64,000 nt of DNA, taken from positions 2,914,001-2,978,000 of the forward strand of contig NZ_CP041616.1 in the NCBI RefSeq assembly GCF_007197575.1. Direction: 5' to 3'. The stretch is from Ornithinimicrobium ciconiae (lineage in GTDB: Bacteria; Actinomycetota; Actinomycetes; Actinomycetales; Dermatophilaceae). The notes under the pieces were generated by a model. It was not told where the DNA came from. It did no database searches and saw only the letters and a program-made list of their open reading frames with translations. Within the stretch, counting starts at the first letter, position 1, and every line of letters starts with the position of its first letter. The position numbers and the translations under genes are program-made. This document shows positions 17,901 to 26,027 of the stretch, piece by piece.

Positions 17901-19715
17901 GTTGTCGTCGGACTGCCAGACAGCGGGGTCCTTGGCCCGCAGTCCGAAGTCATAGATCCGCATCGCGATGTCGTCGTCCTCCTCCTCGACGAGATAGGGC
18001 CGCTCGTCGGTGACCTCGACACCCAGGTGACTGAAGATCGGCATCGCGTCGGTGAGCGTCATCGCGTCACGGCGATAGAGCTTGAGCCGGCGCTCCCCCT
18101 CGGGGGCGCCGTCATCGGCATACAGGTGCAGACGCATCCCCTGCTTGGGATCGGCTGCCACAGCACGGATCTGGGCCAGGTCGGCATAGCCGGTCGCCGG
18201 CCCGAAGTCCTCCTTGTAACCCTCGGGGAAGGCCGCAGAGAAGGTCGCCGCGGTGTCACCGACGGTCTCGTCCTCCTCGTGCTCCTGCACAACGTCGGTG
18301 AGCTTCTCCTCCCAGGTGCGCATCGCATCCTGGACCTGTGCCTCGAGCTCGGTGGTGTCGACCTCGGGGATATTGCCCCCAGGGGGCATCCGCAGGACAT
18401 AGTGGACCTGCGCGAGCGCGGCCTCGCCGATCTTGGTGGTGAAGTCCACCGTGGCGGCCCCGTAGGCGTCCTGCAGCAGCCCCTGGATGCGCATCCGCAC
18501 CGAGGTGTTGAACCGGTCCTTGGGCATCAGCACCAGGACCGAGACGAACCGCCCGAACTCGTCCTTGCGGACCAGGATCCGGGAGGCGCGCCGCTCCTGC
18601 ACGTGCAGCACCTCGTTGGCACTGGCCTGGAGCAGGTCGATGTCGGCCTGGAACAGCTCGTCGCGCGGATAGTTCTCCAGCACCCCCATCAGGTCCTTGC
18701 CCGAGTGGCTGTCGGCGGGGAAGCCGCTGCGCTCCAGGATCGCCTCGACCTTCCTGCTGATGACCGGCAGTCTCGTGACGGACTCGGCATACGCACTCTG
18801 GGTGAACAGTCCGAGGAAGCGTCGCTCGGCGATGACCGCACCGTCCTCACCGAAGGTGCGCACCCCGACGTAGTCCAGATAGACCGGCCGGTGCACCGTG
18901 GCCCGCGAGTTGGCCTTGGTGATGGTCAGCAGACGCGGATCGCGGGCCGTCGCGACGGCTTCCGGACGCAGCCGGCTGATCCGGCCCTCCTCCCCCGGTC
19001 GCCCACGCAGGATGCCCAGGCCGGTCTCGGGGACGGACTGCAGCGCCTCGACCCCGTCGTCCACGACGAGTTCGTACTCGCGGTAGCCGAGGAAGGTGAA
19101 GTGGGCGTCCTCCAACCAGGTCAGGAACTCGATGGTCGGCTCCACCGTCTCCGGGTCGACCGTGTCCGGCACCCCGGTGCGGAGCTCGTCAATGATCTCG
19201 CGTGCCTTCTCCCGCATGGCCTGCCAGTCCTGGCAGGCCCGTCGGACGTCGGCGAGGACCGAGAGCAGACGCTCCTGCAGCTCCTCCCGCGAGGCCTCCC
19301 GGTGCAACCGGTCGATCTCCAGGTGCATCCAGGACTCGACGACGTCCTCCGAGCCGGCGCTGGTGGCGTCCGCGTCGACCACGGCCACGCCGGAGTCGGT
19401 GCGCCGGACCACCATCTGGGGATGGGCCAGCAGGTGGACGGACAGGTTGCGCTGGTTGAGCTCCCCCAGGACCGAGTCCACCAGGAAGGGCATGTTGTCC
19501 GTCACGACCTGGACGACGGTATGCCGGGAGGTCCAGCCGTCCTCGGCCCGCGAGGGGTTGAACACCCGGACCGCGGCCTCCCCGGGCTCACGCCCTCGGG
19601 AGAGACCGGCCACCTGACCGGCGACGGCCTCGCGGATCGCGGGGTCCCGCTCCATGAGGTCGGTGTGGGCAACGTGTCGGTAGAACCGATCCAGCAACGT
19701 GTCGTCGGACGACAT
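14916..19715 (-). CDS. gdh: NAD-specific glutamate dehydrogenase, large type
   Basis: This about 1,599-residue enzyme belongs to the L_180 class of NAD-glutamate dehydrogenases, which oxidise glutamate to 2-oxoglutarate. The long N-terminal half carries regulatory ACT-like domains. The catalytic core lies around residues 800-1250, with GPVARGGLRWSDRREDFRTE, KGGFVAK and VGIGDMSGDVFGNGML. ATG 19715 is preferred over GTG 19724 because the AGGAGA sequence is 10-11 nt from the ATG but only 2 nt from the GTG. The gene pairs functionally with pruA, 1.3 kb away. Its upstream region has a -10-like TAGAGT and a strong hairpin at the predicted transcript start. Confidence 0.95.
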   Translation of the reverse strand: MSSDDTLLDRFYRHVAHTDLMERDPAIREAVAGQVAGLSRGREPGEAAVRVFNPSRAEDGWTSRHTVVQVVTDNMPFLVDSVLGELNQRNLSVHLLAHPQMVVRRTDSGVAVVDADATSAGSEDVVESWMHLEIDRLHREASREELQERLLSVLADVRRACQDWQAMREKAREIIDELRTGVPDTVDPETVEPTIEFLTWLEDAHFTFLGYREYELVVDDGVEALQSVPETGLGILRGRPGEEGRISRLRPEAVATARDPRLLTITKANSRATVHRPVYLDYVGVRTFGEDGAVIAERRFLGLFTQSAYAESVTRLPVISRKVEAILERSGFPADSHSGKDLMGVLENYPRDELFQADIDLLQASANEVLHVQERRASRILVRKDEFGRFVSVLVLMPKDRFNTSVRMRIQGLLQDAYGAATVDFTTKIGEAALAQVHYVLRMPPGGNIPEVDTTELEAQVQDAMRTWEEKLTDVVQEHEEDETVGDTAATFSAAFPEGYKEDFGPATGYADLAQIRAVAADPKQGMRLHLYADDGAPEGERRLKLYRRDAMTLTDAMPIFSHLGVEVTDERPYLVEEEDDDIAMRIYDFGLRAKDPAVWQSDDNRTAEEVAADFEEAFAVAWSRQGESDSLNSLVLDADLSWRSVVILRTLVRYLRQVGSFSLDYLEEALVTNPHIARMLVEHFTVRFDPDTDADAATRDEGAAEVIARIHEALNEVASLDQDRIIRSLVSVVEGTLRTNFYQLDEDGRAKPHVSLKLSPRDIEGLPEPRPAYEVWVYAPRAEGVHLRFGPVARGGLRWSDRREDFRTEVLGLVKAQMVKNAVIVPTGSKGGFVAKQLPDPSDREAWLNEGIGCYRIFIKGLLDVTDNRVGNDIVPPERVVRRDGDDSYLVVAADKGTAKFSDIANGVSRDYGFWLDDAFASGGSAGYDHKGMGITARGAWESVKRHFRELGHDTQSEDFTAVGIGDMSGDVFGNGMLLSEHIRLVAAFDHRHVFLDPSPDAATSFAERQRLFDLPGSSWADYDSSLISAGGGVHPRSAKSIEISPEVREVLGLEEGVTSMAPNELLRAVLKAPVDLLWNGGIGTYVKSAEESDSDIGDRANDAIRINGGELRVKVVGEGGNLGFSQRGRIEAARSGIHINTDAIDNSAGVDTSDHEVNIKIALAPAVAEGEMTLEERDELLASMTDEVARRVLRTNYEQNVLIGNARDQGGVMAAVHRRLISHLGEHAGLDRELEFLPSDRAMVALEEEGRGLTSPAFAVLVAYSKLELKEQLNESELPDNPFFESSLTGYFPGPLQERVPERLVEHPLRRQIIVNGLANDMVNRGGITFAFRCIEETGATIPQIARAFVVCREVFDMAGFMAQVEALDNTVATRLQTDLYLEFRRLMDRSVRWFLNNQSLTGSIEEEIERFREPVAALRPELSGLLRAGERERFDGQAQRAQEGGVPQDLAVTYAGLLDSFSVLDIVEIAEETNRPVEETAALYFAVSERFRIDNLLNRIAELPRQDRWDSLARGAMRDDMYGVLKALTRTVLASSEASEARGRDQLEGWAEANAESLTRVSQVLRNVDRLDSPGMGPLSVALRALRGLVRQGANA

Positions 19716-19747
19716 GTCAGGCACTTCTCCTGTCAGCGCGGGCCGCG

Positions 19748-19781
19748 GCGGCGCACCTCGCTGTGCGCCGCACCGACTCTA
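19748..19781 (-). promoter_or_regulatory. gdh promoter hexamer and 5' hairpin
   Basis: On the minus strand TAGAGT occupies 19776-19781, so transcription should start near 19769. A perfect 9-bp hairpin (GCGGCGCAC and GTGCGCCGC around 6 nt, 19748-19771) would then lie at the very 5' end of the gdh mRNA. Such a position favours a role in mRNA stability. The -35 is weak (CTGCCA at 19799-19804, 17-bp spacer). Confidence 0.4.
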
Positions 19782-19869
19782 TCGTTGCGGACGGCTCCTG
19801 GCAGGTCGGGCCAGTGAGCGAAACGTCACTCTCCGAAGGAAAGATCCGGCGCCCGGCGCGGACTCCACC

Positions 19870-19910
19870 GCCCGGTGGACAGCAGCCGGGCACGACGGCC
19901 CGGTGGACAG
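19870..19910. repeat. Direct repeat of GCCCGGTGGACAG in the gdh upstream region
   Basis: The 13-mer occurs at 19870-19882 and again at 19898-19910, 28 bp apart from start to start, about 2.7 helical turns. It lies between the divergent gdh and the gene at 19950, upstream of the -10 of each, so paired operators are possible. Confidence 0.6.
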
Positions 19911-19937
19911 TCCCGGGGCGGTGTCACCGGGCGACCG

Positions 19938-19943
19938 TAGGGT
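19938..19943 (+). promoter_or_regulatory. -10 hexamer TAGGGT, leaderless type
   Basis: TAGGGT is followed by 6 nt and ATG 19950. No ribosome-binding site is present. Confidence 0.55.
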
Positions 19944-19949
19944 GGCGCC

Positions 19950-20441
19950 ATGTCGACCCCAGACGACCTGCACCTGCTCGGCCTCGCCGAGCAGCTCAGT
20001 GTGCTCGAGGTGTCGTTGGGTGACCCCGCCGACGAGGCCCTGGTGTCGAGGCTCCTCGACCGGTGCACGGACGCTATCGTGGACGTGGTGGCAGGGCGGC
20101 AGACCCTGTCCCGCGGCGCTCCCCCTCGGACCGCGGCACCAGACGAGGCCCCATACGGAGCCCCACCTATCGCTCGCGCCGAGAGCACCGAGGTCGATGC
20201 CGCATCCTGCTCAGCGCTCGCCACCCGCTGCCACCGCACCGCTCACCTCCTCGACGGCCGTCCGGAGCAGGCTCTCGCAGGACCGGTCGCCGACTGCCTG
20301 CGGACCATCGCGGACAGCCTGCAGCGTCTGGTGCAGGACCTGGGTGATCAGAGCAGCACTACAGCTCAGCAGCATCTGCGGCGAGGGCTACGTCGCGCCG
20401 CAGCCCAGTTGGACTCTCTGACACCTAAAGTTGCCCCATGA
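19950..20441 (+). CDS. Conserved-style hypothetical protein, helical
   Basis: The 163-residue product is soluble, rich in Ala, Leu and Asp, and looks mostly helical, with a proline-rich break around residues 55-72. I do not recognise a family. The leaderless-type hexamer upstream and the ATGA overlap with the next gene (DUF2505) support it as real, and suggest a shared function with that lipid-binding-fold protein. Confidence 0.65.
   Translation: MSTPDDLHLLGLAEQLSVLEVSLGDPADEALVSRLLDRCTDAIVDVVAGRQTLSRGAPPRTAAPDEAPYGAPPIARAESTEVDAASCSALATRCHRTAHLLDGRPEQALAGPVADCLRTIADSLQRLVQDLGDQSSTTAQQHLRRGLRRAAAQLDSLTPKVAP
20426..20431 (+). promoter_or_regulatory. Internal -10 hexamer TAAAGT before the DUF2505 gene
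   Basis: TAAAGT lies inside the last codons of the upstream gene, 6 nt before ATG 20438. It could give the DUF2505 gene its own leaderless transcript in addition to coupled translation. Confidence 0.45.
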
Positions 20442-20941
20442 GGATCCACGAGACGATTGAGCACAGCGCCACCCCGCAACAGATCTTCGAGATGATCTGC
20501 TCCCCCGACTACCAGGAGTTGCGGTGCGTGCGCAGCGGCGCGCTGGAGCACGAGGTCGCCATCGAGGTTGAGGATGACGCCCGCACGATCGTCACCCGGC
20601 GACGCCTGCCGACCGACGGCTTCCCGGACTTCGCCAAGAAGTTCGTCGGCGAGGCCGTGGACGTCGTGGAGACTCAGGTGTGGGCGCTGACCCCGGACGA
20701 GGACGGGGGCCACTCGGCGTCCCTGCACCTGGAGATTCCACGCACCCCGGTCAGCCTGACCGGCAGTGTCGTGCTGGCACCAGGAGGCGCTGGCACCGAG
20801 CACACCGTCGAGGGTGAGCTCAAGGCCAACGTGCCCTTTCTCGGCTCCAAGATCGAGCAGGCGGTGGCTCCGGTGCTCGGCAGCGGGCTACGCCTGGAGG
20901 GCAGGCTCTCCCGGGAGTGGTTCGAGCAGGACCGCACCTGA
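20438..20941 (+). CDS. DUF2505 family protein (SRPBCC-like fold)
   Basis: The 167-residue protein matches the actinobacterial DUF2505 family: it starts with the typical IHETIEHSATPQQIFEMI and has alternating strands ending in a long helix (SKIEQAVAPVLGSGLRLE). The family is related to START/SRPBCC domains that bind hydrophobic ligands, but no ligand is known. ATG 20438 overlaps the previous stop (ATGA). It converges on pruA with 38 bp between the ends; I see no clear terminator there. Confidence 0.8.
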   Translation: MRIHETIEHSATPQQIFEMICSPDYQELRCVRSGALEHEVAIEVEDDARTIVTRRRLPTDGFPDFAKKFVGEAVDVVETQVWALTPDEDGGHSASLHLEIPRTPVSLTGSVVLAPGGAGTEHTVEGELKANVPFLGSKIEQAVAPVLGSGLRLEGRLSREWFEQDRT

Positions 20942-20979
20942 CGGCGACCAGGGGCGCCGGCAGGTCGTGACCCGGGCGG

Positions 20980-22608
20980 TCAGCCCATGTGCGGGTAGCG
21001 CCACTCGGTCGGCGCCACGAAGGTCTCCTTGATCGACCGCGCGCTGGTCCAGCGCAGGAGATTCTGCAGCGACCCCGCCTTGTCATTGGTCCCGGAGGCA
21101 CGCGCTCCACCGAACGGCTGCTGCCCCACGACCGCGCCGGTCGGCTTGTCGTTGATATAGAAGTTGCCCGCGGCGAACCGCAGGCGCTGCGTCGCCAGCG
21201 CGACCGCGGCTCGGTCGCGGGCAATGATGGCGCCGGTCAGGGCGTAGTCCGCGACGGACTCCATCTGGGTGAGCATGTCCTCGAAGCCGTCGTCGGGATA
21301 GACGTGGACGGACAGGATCGGCCCGAAGTACTCCGTCGTGAACGTCTCGTGGGTCGGGTCGGTGACCTCCAGGATCGTGGGACGCACGAAGTAGCCCACG
21401 GAGTCGTCATAGGTGCCGCCGGCGATGACGGTGACCGCGTCGTCGGTCTTGGCCCGGTCGAGGACGTCCTTGTGCTTGGCGAAGGCGCGATCGTCGATCA
21501 CGGCACCCATGAAGGTGCCGAAGTCCCGGACGTCACCCACCGGCAGGGACTCGGTGATCGAGACCAGGTCGTCCTTCAGCTCCGCCCACAGCGAGGCAGG
21601 GATGTAGGCGCGCGAGGCCGCCGAGCACTTCTGCCCCTGGTACTCGAAGGCGCCCCGCACCAGAGCGGTGCGCAGCACGTCGACATCCGCCGAGAGGTGA
21701 GCCACCACGAAGTCCTTGCCGCCGGTCTCTCCGACGATGCGGGGGTAGGAGCGGTAGTCGGCGATGTTGGCACCGACCTGTCCCCACAGCATCTGGAAGA
21801 CGCGGGTCGACCCCGTGAAGTGGATGCCTGCCAGGTCACGGTGCCCCAGAGCGACGTCGGAGACCTCGACGCCGTGACCGGTGACCATGTTGATGACCCC
21901 CGGCGGCAGCCCCGCCTCCTCGAGCACCTCCAGCACGACCGTGGCCGCGCGCTGCTGGGTGGTCGCCGGCTTCCACAGCACGGTGTTGCCCATCAGCGCC
22001 GGTGCGGTCGGCAGGTTGCCGGAGATCGCCGTGAAGTTGAAGGGCGTGACGGCATACACGAATCCCTCGAGCGGACGCTGGTCCGTGCGGTTCCACACCC
22101 CGGGTGCATTGCGGATCGGCTGATCGGCGAGGATCTGGCGGCCGAAGTGGACGTTGAAGCGCCAGAAGTCGATGAGCTCGCAGGCCGAGTCGATCTCCGC
22201 CTGATAGGAGGTCTTGGACTGCCCGAGCATGGTGGCCGCGTTGAGCCTGGCCCGCCACGGGCCCGCCAGCAGCTCGGCCGCGCGCAGCAGGATCGCAGCC
22301 CGGTCGTCGAAGTCCATGGCGGCCCACTCCGGGGCCGCCCGACCCGCCGCCTCGATGGCTGCGACCGCGTCGGCAGTCTGCGCGTTGCGCAGGGTCCCCA
22401 GCACCTCAGCATGGGCGTGTGGTTGCACCACGTCGATCGCCTCACCGGCACCGGTCACACGCTCACCGCCGATAACGTGGGGCAGGTCGACAGGGTTCGC
22501 CGCCATCTCAGCGAGCGCCACCTCCAATTCGGCCCGCTCGGGACTCCCCGGGGCGTAGTCCTTCACGGGCTCGTTGATCGGCTCGGGAACGCTCGTCACG
22601 GCATCCAT
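20980..22608 (-). CDS. pruA: L-glutamate gamma-semialdehyde dehydrogenase (P5C dehydrogenase)
   Basis: PruA oxidises the semialdehyde from proline breakdown to glutamate with NAD. The 542-residue protein is a group-4 aldehyde dehydrogenase. The NAD-binding segment includes IHFTGSTRVFQ, the general base Glu is in GETGGKDFV, and the catalytic Cys is in YQGQKCSAASR. The C-terminal GQQPFGGARASGTNDKAG is characteristic of this subfamily. ATG 22608 follows GGAGGA. The product, glutamate, is the substrate of the adjacent Gdh. No proline dehydrogenase gene is in the window. Confidence 0.95.
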   Translation of the reverse strand: MDAVTSVPEPINEPVKDYAPGSPERAELEVALAEMAANPVDLPHVIGGERVTGAGEAIDVVQPHAHAEVLGTLRNAQTADAVAAIEAAGRAAPEWAAMDFDDRAAILLRAAELLAGPWRARLNAATMLGQSKTSYQAEIDSACELIDFWRFNVHFGRQILADQPIRNAPGVWNRTDQRPLEGFVYAVTPFNFTAISGNLPTAPALMGNTVLWKPATTQQRAATVVLEVLEEAGLPPGVINMVTGHGVEVSDVALGHRDLAGIHFTGSTRVFQMLWGQVGANIADYRSYPRIVGETGGKDFVVAHLSADVDVLRTALVRGAFEYQGQKCSAASRAYIPASLWAELKDDLVSITESLPVGDVRDFGTFMGAVIDDRAFAKHKDVLDRAKTDDAVTVIAGGTYDDSVGYFVRPTILEVTDPTHETFTTEYFGPILSVHVYPDDGFEDMLTQMESVADYALTGAIIARDRAAVALATQRLRFAAGNFYINDKPTGAVVGQQPFGGARASGTNDKAGSLQNLLRWTSARSIKETFVAPTEWRYPHMG

Positions 22609-22658
22609 CGTCTTCCTCCAGTCAGTCGGGGCGACCTCGTGTCCTACTCAGTCCATGA

Positions 22659-23093
22659 TCACAGCAAGGAGCGCACTTCGGCCAACTCGGTGGCGTCATA
22701 CCAGGACAGCTCGATCACCTCGTCGTCGGCAACAGGTGAGCCATCACCCACCACGTCGTCCCCCAGGTGCAGTGAGGCAATCCGCGGCAGGGTGACCGGG
22801 CCGTGCACGATCACCCGGGAGCCCTGGGGCGACGTCGCGTCGATCGTGTCCTGGGCGACGTCGGCAGCTGCGACGAGGACCGACAGATCGTGGTCGCGGC
22901 AGTAGCCGGCGGCGTCCTGCAGCGCGGCCCACTCCCAGACCTCCTCGTCGCCCTCGGGGTCCGAGCGGCGCACCGACTCGGTGACCAGGAAGGCGACGAG
23001 GTCTCCGGACAGAGCACCGTGCTCGTGCAGTTCCTGCGCCTGGTCGGTGGTCAGCGGCAGGTAGCACCGGCGCTGTGGGGCAATCGCAGACAT
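22659..23093 (-). CDS. Small conserved actinobacterial protein (possibly DUF6912)
   Basis: The 144-residue acidic protein starts YLPLTTDQAQELHEHG after a short tail and ends in an acidic, hydrophobic segment (DEVIELSWYDATELAEVRSLL). This arrangement recalls the uncharacterised DUF6912 family of actinobacteria; the match is from memory and should be treated as tentative. It lies between pruA and the acyltransferase on the same strand. ATG 23093 follows GGAGAG. Confidence 0.65.
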   Translation of the reverse strand: MSAIAPQRRCYLPLTTDQAQELHEHGALSGDLVAFLVTESVRRSDPEGDEEVWEWAALQDAAGYCRDHDLSVLVAAADVAQDTIDATSPQGSRVIVHGPVTLPRIASLHLGDDVVGDGSPVADDEVIELSWYDATELAEVRSLL

Positions 23094-23117
23094 CGTCTCT
23101 CCGTTCGGGCGTGGGTC

Positions 23118-24533
23118 TCAGGCGTCGGTCGCGACCAGCTCGGCCAGCGCGGAGTCGATGCACTCGGCGAGGACCGAGAGGTCAGGCATGGCGTCACGGT
23201 CGGCGTTGAGCCCCAGATAGACCCTGCCGTCATAGGACGTGAGCCCGACCGCCAGGGCCTGCCCCTGGGCGAGGGGGATCACCGGATAGCTGGCCAGCAG
23301 ACGGGCGGGTCCGGCATACCTCGCCTCCTGTGGCCCAGGGACATTGCTGATGATCAGGTTGAACACGCGACGGGACATGGCGCTCGCTGCCCGCGCAGCC
23401 ATCGAGTGCAGGGTGGGGGCGGCAAAACCGGCCAGGCCGGCGATCCCCACGGCACCGATGGCCCGGCCGTCGCTCAGCTGCTTGGCCATCCGGTAACTGA
23501 CCTGCTGGAGCCGCATGGCCGCACTCGGCTCCCCGATGGGCAGGTCGACGAACGCCGCCACGACCTGACCTCCGACGTGGGACTCGCTCTCAGCGTCCTC
23601 GACCGAGAGGGGGACCATCGCCCGGACTGTGCTCGAGGTGCTGATCGGCTCGCCCCGGGTCATCAACCACTCGCGCAGGGCACCGGTCAGGGTGGCGAGC
23701 ACGACGTCGTTGACGGTGACGTGACCCAGGTCGCCGGCCCCGAACCGGCGGCGGCGCACGGCGCGGAAGTCCTCCAGGTCGAGGTCGATCAGCTGCATGC
23801 GCCGCGCCGAGCCGACGGTGGTGTTCAACGGGGTGGGCGGCGCGGGACTCGCGGCGGTGCGGACCAGGGCCGTCCCCGCCTGCTTGCCGACCTCGGCGAC
23901 CCGGGCCCCCGTGTGCCGCAGATCTGTGATGCCGCCACGCACTCCCTCCCACAGCCGCCGCGGGGAGGTGACCGTGCTGAGGGCCGAGCGGGTCAGCAGC
24001 TCGACGTCGCTCGGTGCCGGCGAGGGGCTCCACGTCTGGGCGATGGCCACCACGTCGGTCGGGGCCTCGTCGAGGATCACCTGGCCCATGTCCAGTCCGT
24101 GCACACCATCAACCATGGCCTGGTGGGTCTTGGTGACCAGGGCGAACTCGTTGTCCTCCATGCCCTCCACGAGATAGACCTCCCACAGGGGACGGTCCCG
24201 GTCGAGGAGGCGGGATTGGATGCGTGCCACGAACTCGGCGAGCTGCTCCCGCGTCCCCGGACGGGGCAGGCCTGACCGGCGCACGTGGTAGGTGAGATCG
24301 AAGTCCGTGTCGTCCACCCACACCGGACCACCCAGCCCGGCGGGAACCTGGCGCACCCGCTGGCGGTAACGGTGCACATAGGCGATCCGGTTTGCCACGA
24401 GATCCAGCAGGGTCTCGTAATCAAACCCCTCCTCCGGAGTCTCGAAGACGAGCACCGAGCCGACGTGCATGGCGGTGACTGGACCCTCCAGATAGAGGAA
24501 GGAGGCGTCGACGGACGTGAGGCGATCTAACAC
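23118..24533 (-). CDS. WS/DGAT-type O-acyltransferase with an altered HHxxxDG motif
   Basis: The 471-residue protein has the full wax ester synthase/diacylglycerol acyltransferase layout. It starts LTSVDASFLYLEG, and the C-terminal domain has VHVS-type strands and the SNVPGPQ motif. These enzymes transfer acyl groups from acyl-CoA to alcohols or diacylglycerol. The catalytic HHxxxDG reads H137-Q138-AMV-D142-G143, so the second His, considered the general base, is Gln. I checked the codon (CAG) on the minus strand. The activity may therefore be altered or lost. GTG 24533 lies 12 bp after the stop of the CpaE-like gene, so they may share a transcript. Confidence 0.88.
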   Translation of the reverse strand: MLDRLTSVDASFLYLEGPVTAMHVGSVLVFETPEEGFDYETLLDLVANRIAYVHRYRQRVRQVPAGLGGPVWVDDTDFDLTYHVRRSGLPRPGTREQLAEFVARIQSRLLDRDRPLWEVYLVEGMEDNEFALVTKTHQAMVDGVHGLDMGQVILDEAPTDVVAIAQTWSPSPAPSDVELLTRSALSTVTSPRRLWEGVRGGITDLRHTGARVAEVGKQAGTALVRTAASPAPPTPLNTTVGSARRMQLIDLDLEDFRAVRRRRFGAGDLGHVTVNDVVLATLTGALREWLMTRGEPISTSSTVRAMVPLSVEDAESESHVGGQVVAAFVDLPIGEPSAAMRLQQVSYRMAKQLSDGRAIGAVGIAGLAGFAAPTLHSMAARAASAMSRRVFNLIISNVPGPQEARYAGPARLLASYPVIPLAQGQALAVGLTSYDGRVYLGLNADRDAMPDLSVLAECIDSALAELVATDA

Positions 24534-24545
24534 GTCCCCATCGTG

Positions 24546-26027
24546 TCAGACATCAGCGGTGCGGCGCTGTCGGCCTCTTCCCCGTCGGGGTGCCAGCTCC
24601 CGGCCGGTGACGCGTCCCGCCAGCTCGCGCAGCCCCGTCCGGGCGGGGCTGCCCGGTCTGGCCTCACGCAGGGTGCGACCGGCCAGGACGGCGGCGTCCA
24701 GCCCCACCTGGTCCTCGTCCACGAGCACCACGTCGTCGACGTTGGCGAACCGCCGCAGCGCCTCCCTGACCCGACGGCCCGGATCCTTGCCCACGGCCCC
24801 GGGCCGCAGCCTGTTGACCACGACGGTGGTGGGGGCCGAGGTCACTGCCGCGAGCTGGTCGAGGCCGCGCACCAGCCGTTGCAGCGCGACCGGGTCGGCC
24901 GAGCCCACGACCACGACCTGGTCGGCCACCTCGAGCGCGGCGAGCGCCGCACCGTTGCGGCGGGGCGCCGTGGTGTCAAAGCTGAGCTCCTCGTCCGCCT
25001 CCAGGCAGAACCCGATGTCAACGACCGTCAGGGTCACCGTGGCGGCACACTGCGCGAGCACGTCCTGGAGGGCATGTTCACGCAGCTCGGTCCACCGGTC
25101 GGGACGCGGCATCCCGGTCAGCACCCGCAGCCCCGGGGACACCTCCGGGGCACATCCGGTCAAGGTCGAGCGGTCGAGAGTGCCCTTGTCCGCAGCCCGG
25201 GCCGCAGCTGCCACCCCAGGGGCCTCATCCAGCACCGCGAGCACCTGTGCGACGGCCGCACCGTAGGTGTCCAGGTCGACCAGCATCACCGGATCCGCCG
25301 GCTCAGCAGCCTCGGCAGCCAGGTTGACTGCGACGGTCGTGCGTCCCGGGGAACCCACCGGGCCCCACACGACCACAACCTGCCCCTGGTCATGTGGACG
25401 GTCCGCGCCGCCCTGGCCGGGAACGCCAGTCTGCCCATCCCCCGGGAGGCCGTCGCCCGTCCGGTCGTGGCCGAACCCGTGTCCGCCGGCCCCCGTGTCG
25501 CCGGGGGCCTTCTCGCCGACGTCCTCGGTCGGGAAACGACCCCGAGCCTGACTCAGCCCCTCCTGCTCGCTCGGGGAGTGTCGCGCACGCTCCGTCGTTC
25601 CGGCACCCTGGACGGGGTCGCCGGCCCCCGCGTGATCAACTTCGGCGCCGTGGGGCGCGCTCCCTGTGGGGTCGGTGCTGATCAGTGCGAGCAGACCTGC
25701 GTCGAGCTCTGGCTGCGCGGCGTCGGCAGGCAGCACCACACGCACGCCCCAGCGCCGCAGCATGCGCTCGTCTGCCTCGTCATCGGGTCGGTGCACTCCC
25801 AGCACGAGGACATCCCGGTCGATCAGGTCCTGCACCGCGCCACGGTCGAGTCCTCGCAGGTCGGCGGAGACCACGGCGACACGTCCCACACCGGCGGCGG
25901 AGGCACCGAGCAGCTCAGCCAGGTCGGCACACCGCCGCACGACATGGACCACGCTGCTGCTGCCGAGCTTGCTGGTCAGCTGCGCCTCGTACTGCGGGGT
26001 GACGGCCGTGAGCAGAGGCAGGCTCAC
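24546..26027 (-). CDS. CpaE/MinD-like ATPase family protein with degenerate Walker A
   Basis: The 493-residue protein has an N-terminal receiver-like region, a long Gly/Pro-rich linker (about 120-215) and a C-terminal SIMIBI-class domain. The expected deviant Walker A (KGGVGKTT) reads V224-GSPG-R229-TT, so both lysines are missing. The second motif VMLVDLDTYG and the later VVNRLRPG are preserved. Relatives work with Flp/Tad pilus assembly (CpaE). GTG 26027 overlaps the stop of the SAF gene by 4 nt, giving the typical CpaB-CpaE pairing, yet no ATPase, secretin or pilin gene is nearby. A role in envelope or division positioning is possible but unproven. Confidence 0.75.
   Translation of the reverse strand: MSLPLLTAVTPQYEAQLTSKLGSSSVVHVVRRCADLAELLGASAAGVGRVAVVSADLRGLDRGAVQDLIDRDVLVLGVHRPDDEADERMLRRWGVRVVLPADAAQPELDAGLLALISTDPTGSAPHGAEVDHAGAGDPVQGAGTTERARHSPSEQEGLSQARGRFPTEDVGEKAPGDTGAGGHGFGHDRTGDGLPGDGQTGVPGQGGADRPHDQGQVVVVWGPVGSPGRTTVAVNLAAEAAEPADPVMLVDLDTYGAAVAQVLAVLDEAPGVAAAARAADKGTLDRSTLTGCAPEVSPGLRVLTGMPRPDRWTELREHALQDVLAQCAATVTLTVVDIGFCLEADEELSFDTTAPRRNGAALAALEVADQVVVVGSADPVALQRLVRGLDQLAAVTSAPTTVVVNRLRPGAVGKDPGRRVREALRRFANVDDVVLVDEDQVGLDAAVLAGRTLREARPGSPARTGLRELAGRVTGRELAPRRGRGRQRRTADV

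Noticed and set aside
16608..19817. A 1,069-codon open frame opposite gdh, and similar long frames opposite hflX, ppdK, secA, the nuclease gene and others
   Set aside because: They are frames created by high GC3 opposite real genes; their translations are low-complexity and match no family.
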